The notes under the pieces were generated by a model, which was given only the letters and a program-made list of their open reading frames with translations, ran no database searches and was not told where the DNA came from. The position numbers and the translations under genes were made by a program. Below, one piece after another: positions 8,966-16,967 of a stretch of 17,583 nt of DNA. Position 1 is the first letter of the stretch. Each line of letters starts with the position of its first letter. Source of the stretch: Hamiltosporidium magnivora (taxonomy: Eukaryota; Microsporidia; Dubosqiidae); the NCBI GenBank assembly GCA_004325065.1, contig PITI01000188.1:1-17583 (forward strand), given 5' to 3'.

Positions 8966-9829
8966 TTATGTAGTTTGTTCTTTTGTGCCCTGTTCTGATA
9001 TATTATCCACTGTTTGTTTAGTTTCATTTACATTTGCAATATCTTTGCGTTCATATTGCTTCAGACTTTTTATCTCATTGAGTTGTTCACCGACAACACT
9101 TTTTAAAATTTCTATAAAATCTTCATCTTCCATGTTTTTAGGTATATCAATTTTTTCTTCTACACTTAATTCTATGTTGGCGTTTTCGTTTTCATTAGCC
9201 GCTTTAATTTTAGCATTCTCTGCTCCATTATATATTTCACCTTCTTTACCGTGTTCGAGTAGCAAATCCGATTTTTTTTCAACGAAAATTTGCATATTTT
9301 TACCGTTTTTATCTTTCTGTGTTTTATTATTCTTAAGTTTAACTACTTGGTGCAGAATAGCCACCTGTGATTTAATGCCTTCCTTTTCCATTTTTTTTAT
9401 CTGCTCTTCTTCATTGAATTTCCCTTCCTGTTCCTCATATTCTGTTCCCTCATCTTGTTTTTCTTTAGTTACATATTCTTCTTGCCCTTCTCTTTCAATC
9501 TCATTGGTATCATTGTCTCCTTGCCTATCCTTTTTATATTCATCTGTATCCTGTTCAGGTTTATTCAATTCTCTGGGTTTAGATTTATTTTCTCCGGGTA
9601 TCTGGTCAATATTTTTTTCAAACCCACCTTGATCTTTAACATTATCTTCTTCTTTAATCTTTTTAGTTTTTCTTAAACTTTTTATATTTCCATATACTAC
9701 AACAACACTTACCAAAATCATTCCGGATAGTAAAAGCAAGAAAACCAATAATTTAAACAAATTTCTATCTTCAAAACTATTATTTCCACCGGAAGTTTGT
9801 GCAGATTGCTGTGTTCCTGGATTAGACAT
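8966..9829 (-). CDS. single-pass membrane protein with long Glu/Lys-rich tail, 287 aa
   Basis: The ATG at 9829 follows a short AT leader without a CCC motif. Residues 1-23 are Ser/Gln/Gly/Asn-rich. Residues about 24-47 (LFKLLVFLLLLSGMILVSVVVV) form one strong membrane span, immediately followed by a basic stretch (KSLRKTKKIK, 50-59). By the positive-inside rule the N-terminus faces the lumen or outside and the roughly 230-residue tail faces the cytosol. The tail is highly charged (Glu, Lys, Asp, Gln) with several GlnGluGly-type blocks at 90-150 and probably disordered or coiled coil. A final region at about 235-265 (DEDFIEILKSVVGEQLNEIK) looks like an amphipathic helix. No cysteine is present and no domain is recognised. 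Codon composition is visibly less AT-extreme than in neighbouring genes. The antisense ORF of 215 codons on the plus strand is its shadow. Confidence 0.75.
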   Translation of the reverse strand: MSNPGTQQSAQTSGGNNSFEDRNLFKLLVFLLLLSGMILVSVVVVYGNIKSLRKTKKIKEEDNVKDQGGFEKNIDQIPGENKSKPRELNKPEQDTDEYKKDRQGDNDTNEIEREGQEEYVTKEKQDEGTEYEEQEGKFNEEEQIKKMEKEGIKSQVAILHQVVKLKNNKTQKDKNGKNMQIFVEKKSDLLLEHGKEGEIYNGAENAKIKAANENENANIELSVEEKIDIPKNMEDEDFIEILKSVVGEQLNEIKSLKQYERKDIANVNETKQTVDNISEQGTKEQTT

Positions 9830-10364
9830 TTTAATCTGTAAAAATATTTCCTTTTTTAAATATTCTGTTAATTATATATCCAATCAGAGTATAACTTTTA
9901 TATTACATAGTATTACATAATAATATGTCATAAAAATATGACAAATACGCTTTTTATATCGTTTTTTGGTTAAAATTTAAATTGTTTTTGTTTATTGACA
10001 TCATTTTAAAACCTCCTATTTATATATTTAAAAATATGGTTAAATTCAAACTAATATAATATTCTGGATCTATAGACCAATCAAATAAAATCCAAGTTAC
10101 AGAAAAATAAAAAACACAAACGAAAAATTTCTATTTGTACATCCTCGACACCGAGAGGTAAAAGAGTAACTTAATAAGTATATAAGTAATATAATATGCC
10201 TTTATTTCCCTAATTTTTTAATCTAATGGTTTTATTTCATTCTAAGTTGAAATCTAAGTTTCATTTGGTTCTCAAAAAATTATGGTTCCTGAAATTAATC
10301 TTACAAAAATCATACTTAAATACTATTTCTTAAAAAGTTTGTTATTTTTTATATCATTATACAA
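9830..10364. other. spacer between the charged-tail gene and repeat copy 1
   Basis: About 535 bases of AT-rich sequence. It should contain the promoter of the minus-strand gene starting at 9829. I see a weak palindromic element CTCGACACCGAG near 10144-10155 but no gene or RNA. Confidence 0.45.
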
Positions 10365-11060
10365 TGTAAAATGTGGAGGGAGGATAACCACGAAAAAAAC
10401 TTTCTGCTTGGCAATGAGTTTATGAAACTGGTATGGGGATCATTGTTTGGATTTTTGGTAGAAATAAAACCATACTACATCTTTGGTTCTTCCATGGGAG
10501 TTGTTTTGAGGAGGAAAGGTCTAAGAAATGGAGAAACCTTTTCTACAAATTTATTTGTAGTTTTTTGTGTAACCAGATTGCAGACCGCAGCTGAACTTAA
10601 AGGTAATTGTCATGTAAAAGCATAGAAACATAGCCTTGCTCACTCGGGTTTGAAGACTTAGCGCCTGGGAGATATAAAAATAAAAACCATTAAAAGCCGG
10701 GAGAGCTAAGTAGCAGGTTATACCTGATGGTATGACATTGCACTGTCTAGGTGGACCTTATGTAAATCTCTGAAATATATTTTAGCTAAAAGTTTATTGG
10801 GTTCAGGAAGTGTAGAATAAGTGGGAATGCTGCATAGTCGTGGGGGAGCCCAGGAGGCATCGGCCTTCGATCATACCCCATGTAACGGACATTAACGAAC
10901 TCCTGGCAACTGCCTCGCCTATTTATTAGGTTCTACACAGCTGGTAGATGAAAAGCTTTGGGATATAGGCATCGTAGGGGATAGTAAATTTTTGTTGAAG
11001 CAGTTATTTATGTTAAACCTAGAACTGCGTTAATGTCATGAAAACAAATACAACACTTTC
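10365..11060 (+). repeat. dispersed repeat family, copy 1
   Basis: This roughly 700-bp block has noticeably higher GC than its surroundings and aligns with the reverse complements of 12640-13312 and 16968-17583. Shared anchors include TTTGGATTTTTGGT, a GAAGACTTAG-like stretch, AGGTTATACCTGATGG against GGGTTATACCTTTTGG in copy 3, GACATTAACGAACTC (exact in copies 1 and 3) and a 3' end reading ATGAAAACAA. It contains an 84-codon ORF (10371-10625), treated separately, and a hairpin CTACAAAT-TT-ATTTGTAG at 10543-10560. No terminal LTR or target-site signature is certain. It could be a degraded transposon or a subtelomere-type repeat. Confidence 0.8.
10371..10625 (+). pseudogene. ORF remnant inside repeat copy 1, 84 codons
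   Basis: The ORF is open from the ATG at 10371 and includes SLFGFLVEIKPYYIFG. The corresponding stretches of copies 2 and 3 read SLFGFLVE, stop, KPHYIFG and SFFGFLVGIKTHY in the same relative frame for about 40 codons, with stops scattered through them and frame changes upstream. This suggests that an ancestral element coded for protein here and that copy 1 retains a fragment. The product shows no recognisable domain. There is no reason to think the fragment is functional. Confidence 0.35.
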
Positions 11061-11520
11061 CACTGTTTTTTTAAAAAGATTGGATATTTATCAAATAAAA
11101 AATACGATTAATTTAATAAAACCTGCAACAAAAAGAAAACATTATGACAAGTTTATAACCCAACTGATTATTCTTACTAGACCTTCTAGTTGATTATAAA
11201 CGACTAAATTACGTTTTCAATCGTATCAATTAATTGAAACAAAAAAACCCATTTAATATTGATTTTGCGCCATTAAATCTAAAACATTTCAGTTTATTCA
11301 TAACTATTGATTATAAACTTAACTTCTAGATTTACAAAAGAATAAATTTTTATATTTCATAATATTCAAATATGACTTATAAAATGGTGATATTATACCT
11401 CTAAAAATTAGATTAACAATTCGAAGCAAAATTACTATTTATTTGGCTTTAAAATATTCTGATAAAAATGAAAAGACATAAATGAAAAGTATAAATTTAA
11501 TTAAAACCTGATTTCAATTT
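11061..11520. other. spacer downstream of the secreted-protein gene
   Basis: About 460 bases between the 3' end of repeat copy 1 and the stop codon of the minus-strand gene at 11521. It is AT-rich, with no ORF, repeat or RNA gene that I can support. Confidence 0.5.
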
Positions 11521-12486
11521 TTAATTTGAAATATATTCATCGATTATAATATCACGAGAAGGATATTCTACCAGTTTAAGTAAAGTGGCAACGGTATGTT
11601 GATATATCAAGCTTTCAATCCAACTACGATAGAAATTAACATTAACTAAAACTTTATTTCTAATTCTAACCGGTAACCTGGCATAACTATTTTTATCAAC
11701 TATAGAATATTTAAAAGATATAAAGAAATATAAATTATGTTCGGTTGTAAAAATATGCTTAAAAATAGTTAAAAAATATGCTATTTGATATTCAATTTTA
11801 GGAATTTCTTCTGCTATTATAATTAAAACTCCATTTTTCGATATTTTCTCATATTCAATTTGTGGAAAAAATTCATCATTCGATTTATATTTTATTTTGT
11901 ATATAACTAATGTCTCTTTATATTTCTTTAAATCACCATTTAATAAACCGGTTTCAAAAATATCTTTTATTTGACTGTATAATTTATCGAATGATATTTT
12001 AATGTTATATTTTAGAATATATGCATATTTATATATTTCGGGTAAGTATCCCCGTAGATATTTAATAATGTCTGGAATAATATCAAAAATTTCTTGTGTT
12101 AAACATTTATTTTTAATAATAGTATATTCGATGTCGTCTTCTGACAGAGAAACAACTGTCTGCATTTTTTTTTCTCGATGAAAAAACTCAGGAGAATCAA
12201 CGAAAATTCCTGTTCGTTCATTTATTTTTTTGTTCTTTTTTTCAGGTTCATCTCCATTTATATTTGGTTCTCCACTTGTTTCATCTATTTTTGCCGTTAT
12301 ATTTTCGAAATATAGACGAACGAATGTGGGGTTTTCCGAAAACTGAATATCAGTTCTATTATAATATTCTATTCGTTCATGGTTTTTATAGTACATTTTT
12401 CTATAATTATACGCTCTTTGTGATTTATATAACAAATTTGCGCCAAATGCACTACCAAATAGAAATAATATATTATAAATATACAT
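11521..12486 (-). CDS. hypothetical secreted or membrane-anchored protein, 321 aa
   Basis: The start is the ATG at 12486, preceded directly by CCCTTG on the minus strand, the CCC-type signal typical of microsporidian starts; a TTG one codon upstream is part of that motif, not the start. Residues 1-19 (MYIYNILFLFGSAFGANLL) form a signal peptide or N-terminal anchor. Next come a Tyr/Arg-rich segment (20-50), possible N-glycosylation sequons at N43 and N62, and a Lys/Glu-rich linker (about 70-92). The remainder (about 100-321) looks like a globular alpha/beta domain with many Ile/Tyr/Lys residues and alternating strands such as GVLIIIAEE and NLYFFISFKYSIV. Only one cysteine (C128) is present. 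No family is recognised. The gene is enclosed by two inverted copies of the dispersed repeat. Confidence 0.8.
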   Translation of the reverse strand: MYIYNILFLFGSAFGANLLYKSQRAYNYRKMYYKNHERIEYYNRTDIQFSENPTFVRLYFENITAKIDETSGEPNINGDEPEKKNKKINERTGIFVDSPEFFHREKKMQTVVSLSEDDIEYTIIKNKCLTQEIFDIIPDIIKYLRGYLPEIYKYAYILKYNIKISFDKLYSQIKDIFETGLLNGDLKKYKETLVIYKIKYKSNDEFFPQIEYEKISKNGVLIIIAEEIPKIEYQIAYFLTIFKHIFTTEHNLYFFISFKYSIVDKNSYARLPVRIRNKVLVNVNFYRSWIESLIYQHTVATLLKLVEYPSRDIIIDEYISN

Positions 12487-12493
12487 CAAGGGT
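12487..12493 (-). promoter_or_regulatory. CCC-type start-proximal motif (ACCCTTG)
   Basis: Minus-strand ACCCTTG abuts the ATG at 12486. CCC- or GGG-like motifs immediately upstream of start codons are described for microsporidian genes and are thought to act in transcription initiation with very short 5' UTRs. It settles the choice of start for this gene. Confidence 0.65.
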
Positions 12494-12639
12494 ATAAATT
12501 TATTTAGTTTTTTGATATAAAAAGATCACAAGTATCATTGGTCTTGAACTTTTACGGAAATTTAATCATTCTTAAAAAGGATTAATAAATATAACAGAAA
12601 AATTAATTTAATCGTATTAAAAAAAATAACATCCTTTGT

Positions 12640-13312
12640 GAAATTGTGCCATGTATTACATTATTTGACAAAATTAATACATTTTAGTCTCAAAATAGAT
12701 GGCTGCCTTTCTAGCACACCATCAGTATTTTATACCATACCTAGATTCCAAAGATTTTCATCTACGGATGATAGAATCTAGTAAATAGCGATCTGGTTGT
12801 CTGAAGTATATCGTGGGTCGAAACTAGTTCTGAATATTCCGATACTAAAACGGTTCTAGATACTCTACACTAACCAGATCGAATAGATTTTCAGCTGAGA
12901 TGTATTTCAGCGAGCTACTTAGGATTCACCTAGAAGTCGCAATCCATGCCAACTGGTATAATTAACTACTATGCACCTCTGGCTTTAAAGGATATGTTTT
13001 TTTAGTTCCGAAGCTCTAAGTCTTCTAACTCGAGTGAGAAGCGCAAGGTTTTCATGCTTTTGAATTAAAACAAATCTAGAATCCAGTCTTAGTTTCCAAT
13101 CCAGCTACAAAAAAAACTGCAAAATATGCTTGTAAAAAAAGTTTCGCCATTTTATTGATCTCTTCTTCATATCAAATTCTCACGAATCGACCAAAAATAT
13201 AGTGTGGTTTTCATTCTACCAAAAATCCAAACAATGATTTTCACATCAATTTCATTTAATCATTGCCAATCAGAAAGTTTTAAATGTAGTTATTCTCTCT
13301 TTATCATATTAG
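12640..13312 (-). repeat. dispersed repeat family, copy 2
   Basis: This is the reverse-orientation relative of copy 1, alignable along nearly its whole length with small indels. Plus-strand anchors are CTACCAAAAATCCAAACAATGAT (13218-13240), TCATTGCCAATCAGAAAGTTT (13259-13279) and a TCTAACTCGAGTGAGAAG region near 13023-13040. The low-coordinate end matches the last part of copy 1 more loosely. No intact ORF remains. Together with copy 1 it forms an inverted pair flanking the gene at 11521-12486. Confidence 0.8.
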
Positions 13313-14129
13313 AAAGAAAAAATTATCAATTTTTTTTTAATTATTTCGAATTCCAAGCAAAAAAACGACAAATTATTTAACTTAAATATAATATTTGAAA
13401 TATAGCTTTATATTATAAACATATTCAGAACATTTTAAACTTTACTAATGATGACTCAGATCTTATAATAATTTATGATTTATTTTAAATAAATCCATAG
13501 ACTGGATAATTTTCAATATTATCTAAAATAATTAATTGTCATATAGTATTAAGTAATTTCAATATATAAAATTTTCAATTTACAAATATCTATTTTCATA
13601 CACAACTACTATTTTTCTATTTATTTATTCATTCACTTTTATCTTTCAATGGTTATTTTTTTAATATGTATCATTTATATAATCGAGTAGTGTAGCGAAC
13701 GACAAAAACTTATTTCAAAATGTTGATTGATTCGAAATAGTGAAATACTCAATAAATATCCGTAGAAGTAGAACAGGAAGCATTAACTATTATTTGAAAA
13801 AAATCTTTCTAGGTTGTCAATCATCTTAAGAGAAACCGTTAATAAATATTTTTTTTGCTTTTTCAGTAAGATTCATGTAATAGATTTGTTGGAAATTCTT
13901 TTTAATCATTTTAACCAATATAAAAACATATTTATCATAGGATTAATGTTTTTTTAACTTTTCTATGTGCGATATATTCCTATCCACAATGAGAAATGCA
14001 CAAAATAATTATTTCTTTAATATTTTAAGCAATTTTATCATCTTTATATATACAAATGAATCTATGTGTATATAAGTGTCTGTGTGTGTTTAAAGACAAT
14101 AGATAAAGGGTATTGTTTTCATTATAAAA
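13313..14129. other. gene-poor spacer with a possible plus-strand relic
   Basis: This is mostly AT-rich sequence. At 13683-13829 (+) a reading with one internal TGA (includes SVANDKNLFQNVD and RRSRTGSINYYLKK) overlaps a second frame open to 13957 (includes KIHVIDLLEILFNHFNQY), as expected of a frameshifted gene remnant. Stop-free runs of this length are also expected by chance, so this is a weak call. A short GT-repeat (TGTGTCTGTGTGTG-like) lies around 14080-14090. Confidence 0.3.
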
Positions 14130-14350
14130 GTGTTAACTAAAAAGCTTATTATGGGATTTTTATTTAAAGTGTTAATATGAGTGAGTGAAGTTAAATGGTG
14201 TTAATAATAGGGTGTTAATGAGAAATGGTGGTTTAAAGGTTGTTAGTAAATATATTTAAGTTAACGGGTTGTTAACATAGATTGCTGCATATTAAAGGGG
14301 TTTAGTGATAAGGAGAAGCATGATAGGGTGTTATTTGAAAGTGTAATTGA
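14130..14350 (+). repeat. degenerate GTGTTAA-rich, C-depleted block
   Basis: GTGTTAA or a close variant (GTTGTTA, GGGTGTTA) recurs irregularly at about 14130, 14169, 14198, 14212, 14239, 14268 and 14327. From 14146 to 14264 (119 bases) the plus strand has no C at all while G is frequent, unlike anything else in the window. It is not a clean tandem array and does not code. It may be an old, degenerated simple or telomere-like repeat, or a strand-biased transcribed element. Confidence 0.6.
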
Positions 14351-14441
14351 GTAAAGGATGATTATATAGATGTATTATTAAAGCGGGAATTTACTGATTC
14401 CACACATTTCAACGGGTCAAACAGATTAACTATTTAAAATG

Positions 14442-15119
14442 TAAGTTTCTTTAGGATTCACTTTTGGAAGGACAATAAAACGCAGAAATTTAAACGCGGC
14501 AGTGTGTAGAATAGATTTGGTTAAAGCATGCTTTTCCAGAAAACTTCATGTAGCCACTTTATTCGTGGAAATCTCTGGCGGTTTTTTCGTATAGATACTG
14601 AAACAAAATCAAATATTATTGCACAAAAGCACTCGAAAAAATAATAAATACGCTTCAAATTAATAAACTCTTATATTAATTGTTTTTATTGTACTCAAAT
14701 TTACTTTCTTTCATTATCGCAGCAACGCGTGGCGGTTAACCTAGTACTTGAAAATTTAACAGATTTTCAATAAAAAACCAGAAATTTATAAGCTAATGAT
14801 TTCATTAATGCTGAATTTCTTTGGAAAACTGTTTTTTTGCACAAAAAAATCGATTACACAAATAAATGCAACGAGAAAAAAGCCAGAATGAAAAAAATAT
14901 ATTTCAAATTGAAAATATAAACGGAAAATACAAAATCGAGGCTTTAAATAGACAAAATACGAGTAGAATAGAAAAGCACGCATGTAGATTCAAAAGTTCC
15001 TAGATTTGTATTAGGAAATGGCTCAAGGTGCGGCTAAAAATTCAGATATAAAAATACAAAGAAAATATACAAGTAAACAGATCAGACAAAGGTATAAAAT
15101 TCTAATAAAAAAGATTTAA
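14442..15119 (+). pseudogene. possible decayed gene, unidentified
   Basis: Several protein-like plus-strand stretches follow in order but in different frames. They are 14445-14594 (49 codons, GC-richer, includes NAAVCRIDLVKACFSRKLHV), 14602 to about 14680 (includes CTKALEKIINTLQ), 14866-15003 (45 codons with an ATG) and 15018-15119 (33 codons with an ATG; KYTSKQIRQRYKILI looks like the last helix of a Myb/SANT or other HTH domain). The codon mix, with CAC, GCG, GGC and CGA, is unlike the flanking noncoding DNA. A 65-codon minus-strand ORF over part of it is taken as antisense shadow. No family can be named with confidence. Confidence 0.3.
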
Positions 15120-15755
15120 AATTATGACAAAAATAATGAAGTTCAAGATGATAAATCTCGTTATATTTATTTATATTTTTTATGTAAAATTTAATATATT
15201 TCTAAAGCTCAAAAGCTACTTTATTTATATTTGATAAATTAAACAAAAATCTTTTCTTATTTAAATTTAATTAAATTGAAACAAAAATATAATAATTTAC
15301 GAGGTAGAAGGAAATTTATAAAATCATGAAAAATATTTTAATTCAGATTTTTATTAAATAAAAATATAATAAATTTGAAATGTCTATAAAATGCTCAAGT
15401 CATATATTAGAGTGTTAATTATTCTAATCAATCAAAATATATTTCTATCATAATATAAAATTAAATTAGCGTAACTTTATTTCTCACCTATAATATTATT
15501 TTCTAAGTTCTTCCTTCAATGGATTCACATTTTTTTTACTGTTTTATATTTTTTTACAATTTTATATTTTTAAAGAAGGTAATGGTAAAAGAGATAGAAG
15601 AAAATGGATAAAACTTGTAGAAACATTTTACCCAAGAAATTTAAAGTATAAAATGCTTCTTTTAATATTTTATATTTACTAAAAATTTTCTATAAAATAT
15701 TAAAGTTACAAATACAGACAAATATATGAAAATAAATATTGAATTACTGAAATTT
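15120..15755. other. spacer downstream of the polytopic membrane protein gene
   Basis: About 640 bases of AT-rich sequence without an ORF. It contains an 18-bp near-direct repeat (15533-15550 and 15551-15568, TTTTTAC..TTTTATATT) and the hairpin at 15661-15704 listed separately. I see no RNA gene. Confidence 0.5.
15661..15704 (-). terminator. 14-bp-stem hairpin in the 3' region of the membrane-protein gene
   Basis: TTTAATATTTTATA (15661-15674) and its exact reverse complement TATAAAATATTAAA (15691-15704) are separated by 16 bases. It lies about 50-95 bases past the stop codon at 15756 of the minus-strand gene, so the transcript would carry it in its 3' UTR. Roles in 3'-end formation or stability are possible. 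It is all A/T, so chance is not excluded. Confidence 0.4.
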
Positions 15756-16541
15756 TTATTTTCTTAATTTGCTTATATTTGTTGAAACCTGGAATGAAAG
15801 TGCCAAGATGAACAAAATAAACCAAATAATACTCAATCTCCACCCAATAACAGAAACCTGGTCAATATTAAAATTCAAAATAGCATTTTTAAATCCCCAC
15901 TCTCTATTCAGCAATAATTCCAACGTAGAAAGAAATAAAAGTGACCCAAAATAACAGCAAATTATAGACAATAATAAAATAGGTACTGAAGCAGACAAAT
16001 ACCAAGCAAATATTACAAATGGGATAAACAGTATCCATCTGATGTAATTTTTTTCAATAAAAAATTTTATCAAAGCCTTCTTGTGAAATATTTCACGATA
16101 AGCTACAATCGTTAAAATTCCAAAAATAACATAATGATTCATCTTAAATACAAAGTTTAGAAGAACAGCTATAATCAAACATACAACAAACAAAATTATC
16201 CAAACTACTTTGGGATTTTCTTCTATCAATTTTACTATCTTTTCACAAAATTCTGGTCTAATAAAATTCAATAATTTTTCGTTTTCTTTAACTGTATTTT
16301 GAAGTTTATTGTAAAAATTAAAAAAATATCCATTCAGAATTAATATAAGTAACCCTGTTAGACTTACTGCAGAATATTTTGCGCCAATTGTCATTAAAAA
16401 GATAGAAAAAACAAGAAAACAAATTTCAAAGAAATATTCAAACGGAGTATTAAAACTTTTCTTTAAATTTCCCAATAATGCTACAATCAAAGAACAATTT
16501 ATAATATTGAATTTAAATATTAGTAACTTCGAACCATTCAT
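15756..16541 (-). CDS. polytopic membrane protein, 261 aa (possible TM7S3/TM198-like)
   Basis: The preferred start is the ATG at 16541, because minus-strand AGGGGT sits directly before it as a GGG-type microsporidian start signal; the ATG at 16556 would add five residues (MESRG) and is the alternative. About seven to eight hydrophobic segments are visible: about 8-23 (weak), 35-52, 57-75, 112-132, 136-148, 167-183, 186-208 and 234-252, with a charged loop at 78-111. The arrangement, with a Trp-containing final helix ending in Gln (GWRLSIIWFILFILALSFQ), is reminiscent of the TM7S3/TM198-like (DUF4203) fold, but this is a weak pattern judgement; a transporter or other endomembrane protein is equally possible. 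No catalytic motif is visible. A tandem repeat with inverted repeats lies 136-330 bases upstream, and a hairpin lies downstream. Confidence 0.8.
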   Translation of the reverse strand: MNGSKLLIFKFNIINCSLIVALLGNLKKSFNTPFEYFFEICFLVFSIFLMTIGAKYSAVSLTGLLILILNGYFFNFYNKLQNTVKENEKLLNFIRPEFCEKIVKLIEENPKVVWIILFVVCLIIAVLLNFVFKMNHYVIFGILTIVAYREIFHKKALIKFFIEKNYIRWILFIPFVIFAWYLSASVPILLLSIICCYFGSLLFLSTLELLLNREWGFKNAILNFNIDQVSVIGWRLSIIWFILFILALSFQVSTNISKLRK

Positions 16542-16547
16542 ACCCCT
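16542..16547 (-). promoter_or_regulatory. GGG-type start-proximal motif (AGGGGT)
   Basis: Minus-strand AGGGGT abuts the ATG at 16541. GGG-like variants of the CCC motif are known upstream of microsporidian genes. It supports 16541 over 16556 as the start; otherwise the motif would lie inside the coding sequence. Confidence 0.5.
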
Positions 16548-16676
16548 CGATTCCATTTATTATTTAAATAAATTTTAAAAAGATAACAGATTTTTAAAAA
16601 AAGATAAAAAAATCTAAGCATTAAAAAGAGAAAAAAATTAAGAAAATTTAAGGAGATAAAAATAATTTTCAAATTC

Positions 16677-16870
16677 AAATTGAACCAATAAATTATTGTT
16701 CAATGTGATTTTAAAAATAGAAATGATTGGTTGTTAAAACATTCTTATTAAATTGAACCAATAGATTATAATTCAAAGTAGTTTTAAAAAAATGATTGGA
16801 TGTTAAAACATTGCATTTTAAATTGAACTAATAGATAATAATTTAAAATAGTTTTTAAAAATATAAAATT
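16677..16870. repeat. 70-73-bp tandem repeat with nested inverted repeats
   Basis: Three diverged units start with AAATTGAAC at 16677, 16750 and 16820 (lengths 73, 70 and about 50). Shared parts are TTGAACCAATA, TTCAA/TTTAA followed by TAGTTTTAAAAA, then ATGATTGG and TGTTAAAACATT (the latter two in units 1 and 2). Unit 1 contains two alternative stems that share a left arm: ATTGAAC (16679-16685) with GTTCAAT (16698-16704), and AACCAAT (16683-16689) with ATTGGTT (16726-16732). CCAAT and ATTGG elements recur. It lies upstream of the membrane-protein gene and could be its regulatory region. Confidence 0.85.
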
Positions 16871-16967
16871 TATTTTAATTTGATTAATTTAATATTTAAA
16901 GAATTATTTTATATTGAAGAATATTCTAAGTATTTTTTTTATTTAAAAGTATTTCATCTTTTTTAAA

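Noticed and set aside
8985..9676. Plus-strand ORFs of 215 and 73 codons
   Set aside because: Antisense shadows of the charged-tail membrane protein gene; the minus-strand reading has a coherent membrane span and tail.
12264..12497. 77-codon plus-strand ORF
   Set aside because: Antisense of the 321-aa gene, which has a CCC-type start motif and a signal peptide.
14440..14454. GTAAGT...TTTAG looking like a tiny intron after an ATG
   Set aside because: About 14 bases, too short for known microsporidian introns, and no real gene follows.
14445..14594. Resemblance of DLVKACFSRKL to a reverse-transcriptase motif A region
   Set aside because: Only a few residues match, the catalytic aspartate context is absent and no neighbouring RT motifs are found.
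14786..14983. 65-codon minus-strand ORF
   Set aside because: Phe/Tyr-rich composition mirrors the Lys/Glu-rich plus strand, which reads more plausibly as coding. No start signal.
15769..15954. 61-codon plus-strand ORF
   Set aside because: Antisense of the polytopic membrane protein gene.
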